Shown here: piece by piece, positions 5,300 through 5,416 of the stretch
Layout of the letters: each line of letters opens with the position of its first letter
How positions within the stretch are numbered: position 1 is the stretch's first letter
From: Pseudomonadota bacterium
GTDB lineage: Bacteria; Pseudomonadota; Alphaproteobacteria; Acetobacterales; Acetobacteraceae
Direction: 5' to 3'
Length of the DNA stretch: 5,416 nt
NCBI GenBank assembly: GCA_021845835.1
Contig: JAJZVE010000371.1
Location: 1-5,416, forward strand
The notes under the pieces: generated by a model
Database searches by the model: none
What the model was told of the DNA's origin: nothing
The model's input: only the letters and a program-made list of their open reading frames with translations
Translations under genes and position numbers: made by a program

Positions 5300-5416
5300 G
5301 GCATGGTGCTGCGGCGCCCGAGTGCTTTCAGTCCTGGCGCCGGCATCCGTTTGTATCTCAGCGTGGGTATTTGCCCGATGATGCCGTTGCACGCCAAGCG
5401 CTTTATCGCTGCTGCG

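Noticed and set aside
4857..5397. Long frames overlapping HU on both strands (4857-5381 plus, 4789-5397 minus)
   Set aside because: Shadows of the HU gene, whose sequence matches the family over its full length.
5300..5416. sigma-70-like promoter or the end of lon upstream of HU
   Set aside because: I found no hexamer pair with good matches and spacing, and no frame here resembles the end of a Lon protease.

Overview
The window is high in GC, with G/C-rich third codon positions. It reads as accessory or signalling DNA from a proteobacterium, most likely an alphaproteobacterium. An Acetobacteraceae/Rhodospirillales source would fit the GC content, the HU sequence and the multi-sensor c-di-GMP protein, but this is inference because no taxonomic marker is present. 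Every gene I can support lies on the minus strand.

Positions 1-3155 hold the first 1051 codons of one very long gene that runs off the left edge. It encodes a soluble c-di-GMP signalling protein with the order GAF - GAF - GAF - GGDEF - globin-type sensor - fourth GAF-like domain. The GGDEF active site and the RxxD inhibitory site are intact, and the globin segment keeps a candidate haem-ligating histidine. The large open frames on the opposite strand here are high-GC shadows of this gene.

Positions 3156-3548 are non-coding on my reading. They contain the ribosome-binding site of the long gene and two pairs of short direct repeats. At 3549-3577 there is one 29-base sequence very close to the type I-E CRISPR repeat. 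It is followed by exactly 32 bases and then a sequence that restarts like the repeat before decaying, which suggests a one-spacer relic or minimal array. No cas genes are present.

Positions 3617-4274 (or 4328) carry two small, unrecognised genes that look translationally coupled: a short protein with a C-terminal membrane anchor, followed by a mostly helical soluble protein. Its stop codon lies inside the degenerate CRISPR-like repeat.

Positions 4275-5018 are mostly without convincing genes. They hold a doubtful 69-codon frame, a perfect 13-bp inverted repeat, and a short hydrophobic frame in phase with the HU gene beyond its stop. Positions 5019-5288 encode a complete HU-type nucleoid protein with a strong ribosome-binding site. 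The window shows no clear functional link between the c-di-GMP sensor, the small gene pair and HU.
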